From Acidobacteriaceae bacterium (GTDB taxonomy: Bacteria; Acidobacteriota; Terriglobia; Terriglobales; Acidobacteriaceae), in NCBI GenBank assembly GCA_025361625.1, contig JANYKL010000151.1, forward strand, positions 1-49,439: a stretch of DNA of 49,439 bases, in the 5' to 3' direction. The position numbers and the translations under genes were made by a program. The notes under the pieces are model-generated. The model saw nothing but the letters and a program-made list of their open reading frames with translations, searched no databases and was not told the origin of the DNA. The stretch's first letter is position 1, and each line of letters starts with the position of its first letter. This document shows positions 29,953 through 38,995 of the stretch, in pieces.

Positions 29953-29970
29953 ATGACATGAAAATGTCAT
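29953..29970 (+). terminator. short AU-rich hairpin after lepA
   Basis: ATGACAT-GAAA-ATGTCAT, a 7-bp stem with a GAAA tetraloop 13 bp past the lepA stop. No T-run, so weak as a terminator but may protect the 3' end. The remaining 323 bp to dnaB (29971-30293) shows one DnaA-box-like word, TTTTCCACA at 30210-30218, and nothing else. Confidence 0.45.
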
Positions 29971-30293
29971 GAATGCGAAGAATATCGGTTGTTTTATGGC
30001 CGATGCGTGCCATCTCCTTCCGGAAGATGTGCAAATCTCAAATTCCCGTACAAAAGTGCTAATTTAAAAGCCTTTGAGGCACTTCGTCGCACAGTAGCGG
30101 TTAACCAACTTAGAAACATAGGCTTGGCGGAAGTGCGTCATTGTCAAATTTCTGAGCGGGGCGGCTGTTTCCGACTTGGTCCAAAATCGCCGCCCTAACA
30201 TCCACAAAGTTTTCCACAGCTTCGATCTAACAGAATACAAAGAGTTATGGATGGGGGAGTCATCGCCCAGCCACGGGAGGGCCCGGTTTCGGA

Positions 30294-31682
30294 CTACTCG
30301 CCAGGCTCGTTATTGCCCTCGAGCAAATTGGCAAAGCGGGTCGAATTATGAAGGAATGCCAGGTTGAACTTCCCGATCGGGCCATTTCGTTGCTTGGCAA
30401 TGATGATTTCAGCGCGTCCTCTGAGGTCGGGATCATCCTGCTTGTAGACCTCTTCGCGGAAGATGAACATCACGACGTCGGCGTCTTGCTCGATCGAGCC
30501 CGATTCACGCAGGTCGGATAACTGGGGGCGATGGTCGCCGCCGCGGCTTTCGGGCGCACGACTGAGCTGGGACAAGGCAACGACCGGAACCTGCAATTCC
30601 TTGGCGATTGCTTTCAGGCCGCGCGAGATCGATGAAACTTCTTGCGTTCGATTTTCGAAGCGCTTGCTGCCTCCGGACATAAGTTGGAGGTAATCGACGA
30701 CCAAGAGGTCGAGCCGGCCTTGCGATTGTTTTAAGCGTCGGGCCTTGGCGCGCATTTCGCTGATCGAGATGCCGGGCGTGTCATCGATGTAGATGGGCGC
30801 GTTCGAAAGTTCTTCCATGGCGCGGACGACTTTTTTCATGTCATCGCCCCATAGAGATCCGGTTCGCATCTTGTGTGCGTCGACGATCGATCGCGAACAG
30901 AGAAGTCGTTGCAGCAGGGCCTCGCTCGACATTTCCAAAGAAAAGATGCCGACCACTTTGCCGTCATCGATGGCGGCGTTCTCCGCGATGTTCATGGCGA
31001 AGCTGGTTTTTCCCATGGATGGACGGGCGGCGAGGATGACGAGATCCGATCTCTGGAAGCCGCTGGTCATCTCATCGAGAGCGATGTAATGCGTCTCCAA
31101 TCCGGTGATACGTTGCCCGCGCTGGAGCAGGGCGTCGACCGATCCAAAAGAATTGCGGACGATCTCCTTGATCCCCTGAAAGCCTTTTCCGATACGCTTC
31201 TCTGAGAGGGCGAAGACGGCGGCCTCGGCTTCATTCAGGATTTCGTCGGCCGGGTCTGACTGCTCGCTGGCCTTCGCGATGGCCGAGTTCGCTACGTTGA
31301 TGAGGCCGCGCAAAATTGCTTTATCGCGGACGATTCTGACGTAGTGCTCGATGGACGGGCGATCTGGAACGCCATCGAGCAGTCCGGAAATGTAGCCGAC
31401 GTCGCCGACCGCCTGCAGGTCCTTCTTCTGGTCGAGTTCTTCGACGAGGGTAATGATGTCAATGGGGCGCGACGACTCGGCCAGATCCATCATGCGGGAA
31501 TAGATTCGGCGATGCGAGTCGATCGAAAAATCTTCGGGCCTGAGGTGCTCGGCGGCGTCGTTAAAGGCGTGGTTATCGAGCAGAACTGCGCCAAGAATTG
31601 AGCGCTCAGCGTCGATATTCGCCGGAAGCCGTCCGATGCTTGTTTCGAGAGTCGCCACGATATTTAAGTGAGTACGTTGCAT
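30294..31682 (-). CDS. dnaB: replicative DNA helicase DnaB
   Basis: 462 aa from ATG 31682; the ORF is open 91 codons further up with no similarity, and the conserved start region RLPANIDAERSILGAVLLDN begins soon after this Met. N-terminal helical collar, linker, then RecA-like motor with Walker A AARPSMGKTS, Walker B LDLLVVDYLQLM and the arginine-finger region. DnaB unwinds the fork as a hexamer and binds DnaG. The DnaC-like ATPase at 6.9 kb is a possible loader. Confidence 0.97.
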   Translation of the reverse strand: MQRTHLNIVATLETSIGRLPANIDAERSILGAVLLDNHAFNDAAEHLRPEDFSIDSHRRIYSRMMDLAESSRPIDIITLVEELDQKKDLQAVGDVGYISGLLDGVPDRPSIEHYVRIVRDKAILRGLINVANSAIAKASEQSDPADEILNEAEAAVFALSEKRIGKGFQGIKEIVRNSFGSVDALLQRGQRITGLETHYIALDEMTSGFQRSDLVILAARPSMGKTSFAMNIAENAAIDDGKVVGIFSLEMSSEALLQRLLCSRSIVDAHKMRTGSLWGDDMKKVVRAMEELSNAPIYIDDTPGISISEMRAKARRLKQSQGRLDLLVVDYLQLMSGGSKRFENRTQEVSSISRGLKAIAKELQVPVVALSQLSRAPESRGGDHRPQLSDLRESGSIEQDADVVMFIFREEVYKQDDPDLRGRAEIIIAKQRNGPIGKFNLAFLHNSTRFANLLEGNNEPGE

Positions 31683-31933
31683 CGTAAATTGTCTCGCCCT
31701 GTGAGGGTGTGAGGACTTGACAGGAAAACAGGGTCTCAACTCCTCATTTTTTTTTGAAGAAGGAGCTTGACTCGAAGAAGAGTATGCCACTGGGCGAATA
31801 AAAGGGGAATACAAAATACGAGGATAATGTTGGGCGGGCTGAGAACAACGTCCGCCCTTATGTTGCGCCATCCATTGCAGAGTCGATAAACGCGGCGGAT
31901 ATGGCGATTTGCAAAAATTGGGTTGCGTTGCCG

Positions 31934-32563
31934 CTAGTTGCTCGTCGTTTTCCACGCTTGGATCATCCCTACCACACCGCTGCGAATCTCTACGTACACG
32001 CTGTAGGATGAAGTATAGGGTTCCGCGCGGATAGTCTCTTGGTGTTCGTGCTCGAAATACAAGATATTGCCATATTTAGCAGTAGGCGGACCGAGCCTTC
32101 GAAGCACTTCGGATTCTGTTAAACCGAGGGTGATGCCGGCAGGCAACTCGATCTCAGAGGCCCCTGCTCGGCATCGCCTATCTAGAGTTGCTTTTTCAGC
32201 TACTCGTTGCAGAGCAAAGCCATCGACCAAATGGCCGCCCATTTCATTACTTTCAAGCCACAACACCCGCCGTCCCTTCGCCTCCGAGTCGTGAAAGCAG
32301 ATCCACTCCACGAAATCACCTGCGTGGCCGCTTGATCCAATGATCCCCCCGAGCTTCTTTTGAATATCCTTGAGAGGCGTCTCTTCAAGAATGACCTGCA
32401 CCTTATCCACGCGCAGTTTCGTGATCATCTCCTTGGAGACTGTCGCCTGCGGAAGATTGTCTGGAATACCTTCAAGTTTGGGCGGTTGCCAGACGACGGC
32501 GCCATCTTGAGCAAATACGACCGTGGTGGCGGCGATCAATAAAGTTATAAGAGCACGGGTCAT
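31934..32563 (-). CDS. secreted protein with BamE/SmpA-like domain
   Basis: 209 aa from ATG 32563, starting MTRALITLLIAATTVVFAQD, a clear signal peptide; the frame is open upstream but that part is not protein-like. Near the C-terminus, ITLGLTESEVLRRLGPPTAK resembles the BamE/SmpA fold, which is also found in other envelope proteins. The middle (ETPLKDIQKKLGG) repeats a weaker form of the same helix pattern. Function unknown; envelope location likely. Upstream 120 bp overlaps the left part of a decayed insertion element on the other strand. Confidence 0.7.
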   Translation of the reverse strand: MTRALITLLIAATTVVFAQDGAVVWQPPKLEGIPDNLPQATVSKEMITKLRVDKVQVILEETPLKDIQKKLGGIIGSSGHAGDFVEWICFHDSEAKGRRVLWLESNEMGGHLVDGFALQRVAEKATLDRRCRAGASEIELPAGITLGLTESEVLRRLGPPTAKYGNILYFEHEHQETIRAEPYTSSYSVYVEIRSGVVGMIQAWKTTSN

Positions 32564-32609
32564 GGCTGTTTTAGAACAAAACAAAATAGTCACTGTTGTA
32601 ACCAGATGG

Positions 32610-32974
32610 ATGAGAAGGCCGGTCTCACGGGATGCTGTATGCTCCCAAGTTATCGACGTGCTTAAGGCACAGATAAAAAGGAAAGCGGCAATGAAGAAGG
32701 TTAGCACCAGAGCGGCGGTGCAGAGCAGGAATATTTCGCAGCAGAAACTTACCGTCGGATTGGATCTGGGAGATCGCAACTGTTGGTATTGCTTGGTGGA
32801 TGAAGCCGGCCAGATACAACTCGAGCAGCGAGTCCGGACGAATGCGAAAGTGTTGCGCGAAGTTTTCGGCGCGATGGCGCGCAGTCGGATCGCGCTGGAA
32901 ATCACTCGGCGGGGAGAAGAAAACCTTGTTCAATGAAGCCAGTGAAAAATCTTGACTCCGAACGGCCTTCTCAT
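32610..32974 (+). mobile_element. decayed IS110/IS1111-type element bounded by 12-bp inverted repeats
   Basis: ATGAGAAGGCCG (32610-32621) and its exact reverse complement CGGCCTTCTCAT (32963-32974) flank a fragment with the first part of an IS110-family transposase. IS1111-type members of this family carry short subterminal inverted repeats, so the ends may be intact while most of the transposase gene is lost. The remnant is about 365 bp and lies between two secreted-protein genes. Confidence 0.7.
32691..32936 (+). pseudogene. IS110-family transposase, N-terminal fragment
   Basis: 81 codons. After MKKVSTRAAVQ it reads KLTVGLDLGDRNCWYCLVDE, the DEDD-type N-terminus of IS110 transposases with the first catalytic Asp, and goes on to RIALEITRRG, where the family would read ALETG; it stops soon after. 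About 250-300 residues, including the Ser-containing C-terminal domain, are missing. A GAAAGC leader precedes the ATG. Not functional on its own. Confidence 0.82.
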
Positions 32975-32984
32975 GGAAGCGATC

Positions 32985-34037
32985 TCACTCGCTAAAGGCC
33001 ACGAAAAATGCTGGCCTGTTAGGGCAGGAACCAAGTTTATAGAGCCACGTGTCTCCCAATAACGTTGAGGACGGCCCGGGCAAACCGGTTCCCTGCAGTC
33101 CTCCAAAAAGGAGAAGCGTTCCAGTCTGCGGATCAAGCACCAGCGCCGCATGCCGCCGCACAGGGGGAAGAGTTTGCGCTGGCATTAAAATAAATTGCGG
33201 CGAAGCATTCAACGTCAAATAATCCGTCGTGGCTACGTCCTTCGTGTCGTCGTTGTCGCCTCCAGCTAAAATGAAATCGTCGCAACTCTGGTCAATGACA
33301 TCGCCGAAATGAGCCCTTGCTGCCGCAGTTCCCTTTGGATTCAATTGAGTCCACTGCGCTGCACTGAGATCGTATTTCCATGTTCCCGGAGTTAGACCAT
33401 TAAGATCGTGTCCCCCGAACGTATAAAGAAAGCCTGACAGATAACCGAAAGCCATGTTAGTGCGTGGTGAGGGTAAGTTCTGGCCTTGCGGGAGCATCGA
33501 CCAGGTGTTTGCGGTGAGATCAAACTGCCACAGTTCGTTTACCGGGACGAACCCCTGCAAATAACCGCCATAGAACCACGCATGCTGTCCGTCCGTCGTC
33601 GCGCCGACGTCGAAACGTCCCGGCGGGCCTGTCGGCAATGAAGACCATGTCTGGGTGGCAAAACTAAATGCCCAAGTCTGATCCAGCGCGATCGTCCCCG
33701 CGCCGCCATAGAGAACCATGCGGTCATTCTTGGTGTCTGCGACTGCTCCAGCCGAACTCAGCGGAGGAGGCCCATTGGGAGGATTGATCATCTGCCAGGT
33801 CTGCTGATCGAGCGAATAGAGCCACACTTCACTCCCGCCGCCTGCGCCGCCATAAAGCACGATCTGTCGCCGCTTCGGATCGAGAACAGCAACCGGCGCA
33901 TATCGAGCGCTTGGGCCCGGACCCATGACTTGAGTCCACCCAGTTCCTGGGTTAGATGGTGGTGCGGATCCGCCGCACGCGACCAACAAGCAGACAAGCG
34001 CTGGCACAACGAAACGGAGCACGAGACTCCTCCGCAT
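32985..34037 (-). CDS. Kelch-repeat lipoprotein
   Basis: 350 aa. The N-terminus MRRSLVLRFVVPALVCLLVA then CGG is a lipoprotein signal with lipobox LVAC. The rest is about six Kelch-type blades with VLYGGAGG, WFYGGY, YTFGGHD, LLFGGLQG at regular spacing, so a beta-propeller anchored to a membrane face. Binding partner unknown. One of three neighbouring secreted repeat proteins on this strand. Its stop is 11 bp from the right end of the IS remnant. Confidence 0.85.
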   Translation of the reverse strand: MRRSLVLRFVVPALVCLLVACGGSAPPSNPGTGWTQVMGPGPSARYAPVAVLDPKRRQIVLYGGAGGGSEVWLYSLDQQTWQMINPPNGPPPLSSAGAVADTKNDRMVLYGGAGTIALDQTWAFSFATQTWSSLPTGPPGRFDVGATTDGQHAWFYGGYLQGFVPVNELWQFDLTANTWSMLPQGQNLPSPRTNMAFGYLSGFLYTFGGHDLNGLTPGTWKYDLSAAQWTQLNPKGTAAARAHFGDVIDQSCDDFILAGGDNDDTKDVATTDYLTLNASPQFILMPAQTLPPVRRHAALVLDPQTGTLLLFGGLQGTGLPGPSSTLLGDTWLYKLGSCPNRPAFFVAFSE

Positions 34038-34101
34038 ACTGATCTCCGTGCTTAAGCAAACTTTAGATGCCGATCCCGTCGGCCATTTTGCACGGGCAGC
34101 C

Positions 34102-35160
34102 TTACTTACTGATGTGCGCTATCCAATTGCCGAAGTGGCGCTGAGTGTCGAAGTATTGTCCAGCCAAGGTAGTTCCATCGGCTGAGATGCTATCGGCGGT
34201 ATACAAAGTAGTGCCTGCCGGAATCTTTGCTCCCGATTGGCGTAACATTTTTTCGAGACGCATCATGCCACCCGCCGGTGTCCATATGAAAGCATCGATG
34301 CCGTGGGTCCATGGATCGCCGCTCCAACCGACGATGGTCCCATTATCGGCAATGCTGTTCGCAAGGCTTTGCTCATAAGGTCCCTGCAAGACTGTTCCGA
34401 GGGCCTTGAAGCCGTTGCTGTCTGAGTAAAGGAAAGCGATGCCATTATTTTGTGGGTTGTAATATTGCCCAACTATGGCCCTGCCGTTGCTGCTAACGGC
34501 TGTCGCTTCGCCGAGTGTCTTGTAACCGAGGAACAGGTCATGTTTTCCGGCCACCCATCGCACCGGGCGGCGAGGGCCGGTTACATCCTCCCAGAAGCCG
34601 ACAATTGTCGCGGAGTTGGCTGAGATAGCTGAAGCGCGGCTGCTTTGATTGCCCGCCGGATGCCCGAGCGAAACATTGCCCGTAGCTGCGCTCCAAGCAA
34701 ATCCTTCTGCGCCCTGGTGAGTCCATGCGATTCCGACGGCCATGGTTCCAGTTGCGTTCAGGCTGTAGCCGCTCCCCCAACTGTTGCCGACAGCGGGGCT
34801 TCCATTCCAGGGATGGCCGAGGTCAGTGCGTCCAGTCGACTTCCAGATGGCGGGGCGGCTGTAACCGTCCTTTCCAATGTAACCGCTGATGATGGCGGAG
34901 CCGTCACGCGAGATTCCGATTGAGGATGAGAAGGCGTCGCCAGGGCCGAGATCCTGAAAGCCAGTACTTGCCGTCCAACGATAAATTTCGCCGCCATAGT
35001 TTGCGGCTATGACCTCTCCATTACCCGAGAGAGCAAAATTTGACCACGGGCTGAGAATAGGATCGGCGACGATTTCGAAGGTAGCGGTGGACGCGCTGGC
35101 CGACAAGCAAAGTGCAAGACACACGCACACGAAACCTGAAGTACGAAGGAAGCTGTTCAT
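34102..35160 (-). CDS. secreted HAF-type repeat protein
   Basis: 352 aa with a signal peptide (FVCVCLALCLSASAS). It has repeated segments of the type IS.DG..I.G, e.g. ISRDGSAIISGYIGKDG, ISANSATIVGFW, VSSNGRAIVGQYY, IADNGTIVGWSG, SISADGTTLAGQYFD, each followed by W.A..G...LG, as in the HAF/extracellular repeat family. Probably a beta-propeller outside the cytoplasm. Function unknown. Next to the Kelch lipoprotein, same strand. Confidence 0.82.
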   Translation of the reverse strand: MNSFLRTSGFVCVCLALCLSASASTATFEIVADPILSPWSNFALSGNGEVIAANYGGEIYRWTASTGFQDLGPGDAFSSSIGISRDGSAIISGYIGKDGYSRPAIWKSTGRTDLGHPWNGSPAVGNSWGSGYSLNATGTMAVGIAWTHQGAEGFAWSAATGNVSLGHPAGNQSSRASAISANSATIVGFWEDVTGPRRPVRWVAGKHDLFLGYKTLGEATAVSSNGRAIVGQYYNPQNNGIAFLYSDSNGFKALGTVLQGPYEQSLANSIADNGTIVGWSGDPWTHGIDAFIWTPAGGMMRLEKMLRQSGAKIPAGTTLYTADSISADGTTLAGQYFDTQRHFGNWIAHISK

Positions 35161-35247
35161 TTATTAGGATCCTTGGCTGGAGAGTGAGATCGAAACAAAA
35201 GCCCCTAAGTATACACGAGGCTCTTAGTAAGATTGGCCTTCCTCTGG

Positions 35248-35409
35248 ATGGCAAAAAGTGTAGGTCGTAACGCACTGGACAGGCCAGCCAATGTTCTCGT
35301 GGGGACTTTGGCCGCTGGCGGACTGTGTATCCTTCTGGCGCTCATCCCAGCGTCATGGATTACCAAGGCAGCCACCATACCCTCGAAGACCCTCGGGCGA
35401 GGTCAATGA
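35248..35409 (+). CDS. possible small single-pass membrane protein
   Basis: 53 codons from ATG 35248 to TGA 35407: MAKSVGRNALDRPANVLVG then one hydrophobic helix (TLAAGGLCILLALIPASW) and a basic tail. The topology is that of a small membrane protein, but there is no Shine-Dalgarno and no known relative. The rest of the gap 35161-35458 holds nothing else I can name. Confidence 0.3.
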   Translation: MAKSVGRNALDRPANVLVGTLAAGGLCILLALIPASWITKAATIPSKTLGRGQ

Positions 35410-35458
35410 GTGTAGTGGCGATTTTTGCAACAACTGACACTGAGGGGCAGCGTTGTCA

Positions 35459-36574
35459 CTACTTGGCATCATAAACTTCCAGAATTCCTTTGCGGATTAT
35501 GGCGAGTTTCCGACCGTCTGGCGAAAGTGCGGGGGCAGCTAGGAGTCCGACATAGGGACGTGGGTCCCAGCGCTCTTCCAGTACGACTTTCCCGGTATCA
35601 ACCGATATGATACTGACACTCTCAAAGTTAAATGGCCGCCCGTTGTCGATGTCGAGGAAATTGATAATCGAATTTTGAATTGTATATCCCGCTTGATGCA
35701 AGCAAAATCTGGATCCAGACGATGCTGTTGTTAATTCTGCAAGCTCCCACCTCGCAGTCACGGGTACTCTGAACAGAACAGTGCCATCGCCTCTTGCAAC
35801 AGCGAGTGCCTTATCAGACTCGAAATCTGCGATGGTCTCTTGATTAAGAAAGCGAGCTTCGGGCCAGATACCACCGCCACCGAATGAAAGTGGCTGGTCA
35901 GGCCTCCCTGCGAACCTTATGTGCAGCTTACCATCTTGTCGAATCAGCAAGCCTCTGTCTCCCGGAACGACATTCAAGTTGCCCCAAGGGAATTGATCTA
36001 CTTCGTTCATCTCACCGTCCAAAAGCTTTTGCGGTGTTTTAGCATTGCCCCCGACCACCAGCCTCGCCCCTTGCGGAGACGAGAACAGCGGGCCGCGAGT
36101 AAGAAATAGTAAACTGCATTCAAGATCAAGTGAGCAGCGGTGAAGTCCTGACTCATTCAGGAGAACAAATTGGCCGCCCCGGGTAGCCCTGACTGAACCC
36201 GCAGCCTTCTCCACCGGCATTTCCATGGACTTAACCAACTGCCCGCGCGAGATATCGAATAAGAGAAGCTTTGAAATTGGCTGGTCTGAAAAAGATGGCT
36301 CGAAAGATCCATACATCCGCGTATTCACAGTCACCAAAAGAAGGTCGCTAGATAGAAAATTGATATCAGTGAAGCTCCCTATTGTGCGACCGTGCGCCTC
36401 TGTGATGAATCCGAAAAAATGCAGGTCTTGATAGAAGATCCCCTTTGGTTCGGGAGGTTTACTCTGAACAACGATAGCCGACAGAAGGGAGAACACAAAA
36501 GTGAGCGTTACGAGCCGTCCCCGGTGTTCGAACGCAGCGCGAAGATTCATTTGGTTATTCCTATAGCTCCGCAT
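35459..36574 (-). CDS. secreted unknown protein, propeller-like
   Basis: 371 aa; Met at residue 1 or 9 could be the start. Residues about 20-38 are a signal peptide (LVTLTFVFSLLSAIVVQS). Repeated strands such as LLLFDISRGQLV, VGGNAKT, ALSPDGRKLAIIRKGILEVY suggest a WD40-like propeller. No catalytic motif. Similar in style to its two upstream neighbours. Function unknown. Confidence 0.75.
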   Translation of the reverse strand: MRSYRNNQMNLRAAFEHRGRLVTLTFVFSLLSAIVVQSKPPEPKGIFYQDLHFFGFITEAHGRTIGSFTDINFLSSDLLLVTVNTRMYGSFEPSFSDQPISKLLLFDISRGQLVKSMEMPVEKAAGSVRATRGGQFVLLNESGLHRCSLDLECSLLFLTRGPLFSSPQGARLVVGGNAKTPQKLLDGEMNEVDQFPWGNLNVVPGDRGLLIRQDGKLHIRFAGRPDQPLSFGGGGIWPEARFLNQETIADFESDKALAVARGDGTVLFRVPVTARWELAELTTASSGSRFCLHQAGYTIQNSIINFLDIDNGRPFNFESVSIISVDTGKVVLEERWDPRPYVGLLAAPALSPDGRKLAIIRKGILEVYDAK

Positions 36575-36758
36575 CCTACGCCTAAAGGTCAGCTGTTGTA
36601 AGCACGCGATTTCACTAACTGAGAACTGGCGGACCGTTGTGTAATTAGTGTAATGGCAGATTTTTCACCAAAGAACTGCGGGCCGGCGGGCACTTATTCT
36701 TCCGACGTCTTGTTTTTCGCCAGGCCACCCGTTACCCGCTGTGCTCTAATAGGCTGCC

Positions 36759-37820
36759 ATGCAGCGAATGCTTCTAACTCTGGTCCTTCTGCTGCCTTTC
36801 GGTTTGGCTCTGGCCGGGGCGGACAACGGTCAAGCTCTTGATGCTCCCCACGCATTGCTCCGCATCGAGCGGCTCCAGGCGGGCGAGGCAGTATGTGCTC
36901 TTGTTGACGACGACGGCACCTACCGGCTTGAGAAGTTGTTTCGGGCAAAAGCGGAAATGTACACGGGCAAGGCCAGCAATGACGAGATTGAGCAGCTCAT
37001 TCAGATTTTAGAAAACCCTCAATTGAGAACGTTGTCACAGGAAAAAGTCGTTGGAGAGATGATCTCTGATACTTTGGACGCCCTGGACTTGGCGATTTGG
37101 CGCCAACGCGAATGGCAGACGCTCTCTTTCCATAACCCCTCAAGCCGAAAACCTTTCAAGGATGAGCTTGATCCCCTTTTGCGGTGGTTTCAAAAACTTC
37201 AGAAAGGCCGGCCCGCAGCCGTGAAGGTCGAAGGCGCAGCGAGCCGCTGCGTGCCCGCAAAGGAGCTGCGGCAGGACACCCGGAAAACGGACGAACTCAT
37301 GGGGGCCCCGGCCGGTTCAGAGGCGAAATATTTGTTCCGCTTTTATTCATCAGAATTTGCTCGTGAAAGGGCCGAGAGCAACTGCACCGTCGTCTTCGCT
37401 GATGGCACGTACCGCCGCGAGACACGCTTCCAACCAATCTTTGGTTCCAAGACCGATCGAAGTTACAGTGGACAAGTCAGCACAGATTCCCTTGCGGAAC
37501 TCAAGCATCTCCTCGATTCGCCGGATCTGAAGAAGGCGCATTCTGATCCCGGCAAAGAGCTATTGGCTGGGGATTTAGAGGGTTCCGCGGTGTACATTCC
37601 TCGCGAAAATGAAATCCAACATCTCCGGTTCGCCAGTCAATTCAACACCCATATCCCTCCTCTGAATCTGGGAGGGATGTCGAATATGGCCTATCACATC
37701 GCCGACCACAAGGTGCTCGATCCGCTCAAACACTGGGTAAAGCAACACACCGACAAACTGGAGGGCGGCAGTGAGACCGGAAAAGCCGTTGATAACTGCT
37801 TTCCAGCGAACGGAAAGTGA
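36759..37820 (+). CDS. secreted unknown protein with internal duplication
   Basis: 353 aa, signal peptide MQRMLLTLVLLLPFGLALAG. Two halves look alike: the first has VCALVDDDGTYRLEKLFR, a helix (IEQLIQILENPQLR), a strand before SFHNP, LDPLLRWFQ and ends SRCVPA; the second has CTVVFADGTYRRETRF, LAELKHLLDSPDLK, a strand before HLRFASQ, LDPLKHWV and ends NCFPA. So a domain of about 150 residues is present twice. Function unknown; periplasmic or extracellular. Confidence 0.8.
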   Translation: MQRMLLTLVLLLPFGLALAGADNGQALDAPHALLRIERLQAGEAVCALVDDDGTYRLEKLFRAKAEMYTGKASNDEIEQLIQILENPQLRTLSQEKVVGEMISDTLDALDLAIWRQREWQTLSFHNPSSRKPFKDELDPLLRWFQKLQKGRPAAVKVEGAASRCVPAKELRQDTRKTDELMGAPAGSEAKYLFRFYSSEFARERAESNCTVVFADGTYRRETRFQPIFGSKTDRSYSGQVSTDSLAELKHLLDSPDLKKAHSDPGKELLAGDLEGSAVYIPRENEIQHLRFASQFNTHIPPLNLGGMSNMAYHIADHKVLDPLKHWVKQHTDKLEGGSETGKAVDNCFPANGK

Positions 37821-37951
37821 GATTCAACAACCGCGCCTCAAAATGTAAAAGACGCCCGTTTTTAGGGTAAGTTGTGTCTATTGAGGTCACGACTTACTGA
37901 GAGCGGCCAGTTAGATCCGGGTGCGGATGATGGCCTCATTTTCGAAAAGAG

Positions 37952-38674
37952 CTACTTGAAAGCCTCAGCGTATAGAGAATGGGGCAAATCCTTCGAATCT
38001 GTCGGCTCGAACGACGGAACGCTACTCCCATACAGGCGACTGTTTCCTTCGGCCGATCTTTCAACTTTAGTGAATCCGGCTTCGCGAAGCTCTTCGTCGA
38101 TATAACCGAAGTCAAATGCGGTTCGATGTTGTCCGTCGCAGAAAACAAAATTGGAAAACTTGCCGCCTAGCGAATCAAAGTGACGCGGGAAAGAATTGTC
38201 GAACCAATCGCTGCGCGCTTGAGAGTAGGCCGTGATCGCGCTTTCCAGACTGGGGACCACGATCCGGATTCCGCCATAATTTTTCAAGACACGGACACAT
38301 TCCCGAAGGAGCCGTTTTAATTCGTCAGGATAAAAGTGCTCAAACATGTGAGTCGAATAGATTGAATCAACCGAGTTTGACGGAAACGGGAGGCCATTTC
38401 GAACATCAAGCCATAGATCGATCTTGTTGAACAGATTACCGTCAATATTCACAAACCCCGGCAAGTACTTCATGCCGCAACCAAGATGTAAATGATGAGC
38501 GCGGCTCGCAGGACGCCGACCCGTTACAAAGCGCCGAAGCAGGTAATTTGGGATGGTCGCCTTGGAGATGCCCAAAAACGCCAGGTCTTTATAGCGCTGG
38601 TGAAGCAATTGAACCTCCGCTAATTGAGATTGCCATGCCGGATGATGTAGACCTATGGGAATGACAGTGTTCAA
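37952..38674 (-). CDS. SAM-dependent methyltransferase
   Basis: 240 aa, class I methyltransferase. Motif I HLHLGCGMKYLPGFVNIDGN binds SAM with Asp at the end of strand 2; LPFPSNSVDSIYSTHMFEHF is the motif IV region and ECVRVLKNYGGIRIVVP motif VI. The GCGMKYLPGFVNID form is typical of methyltransferases found near sugar or glycan genes, but no such genes are beside it. Substrate unknown. Confidence 0.86.
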   Translation of the reverse strand: MNTVIPIGLHHPAWQSQLAEVQLLHQRYKDLAFLGISKATIPNYLLRRFVTGRRPASRAHHLHLGCGMKYLPGFVNIDGNLFNKIDLWLDVRNGLPFPSNSVDSIYSTHMFEHFYPDELKRLLRECVRVLKNYGGIRIVVPSLESAITAYSQARSDWFDNSFPRHFDSLGGKFSNFVFCDGQHRTAFDFGYIDEELREAGFTKVERSAEGNSRLYGSSVPSFEPTDSKDLPHSLYAEAFK

Positions 38675-38995
38675 TTATAGAGCACTGATGCAGCCACCAG
38701 AAAAGGGTTTGGATGGGTGCTCTCTCATCGTACTGCGGGATGAGCCGCGGGGACGAGCTGCGGGACGAGAATCGTGTCATTGTCCAATGGTCGAACGGTT
38801 CTCGCGTCAACTGTAAAAGCAAGGTGCGGCGCTGAAGCGACCTTGGCGAGATAGCCAGCCCAACGCAGGGACAACGCGAGTTTGGGCTATCAATACTTCC
38901 CGCGCAGACATGGGAGAAAACAAGTGTAAATCAGCGTATTGTTGGCAGGGAAAAATGATTACACTCGTTAGTGAAATGGGGATATTTCGCGCGAC
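38675..38995. other. 321-bp gap with a short tandem repeat
   Basis: Three imperfect 12-14 bp units with the core GCGGGACGAG lie at 38732-38770. No gene recognised. The methyltransferase promoter (minus) should be here. Confidence 0.45.

Noticed and set aside
30210-30218. DnaA-box-like TTTTCCACA near dnaB
   Set aside because: A single box with no cluster and no dnaA or AT-rich unwinding element; not an origin.
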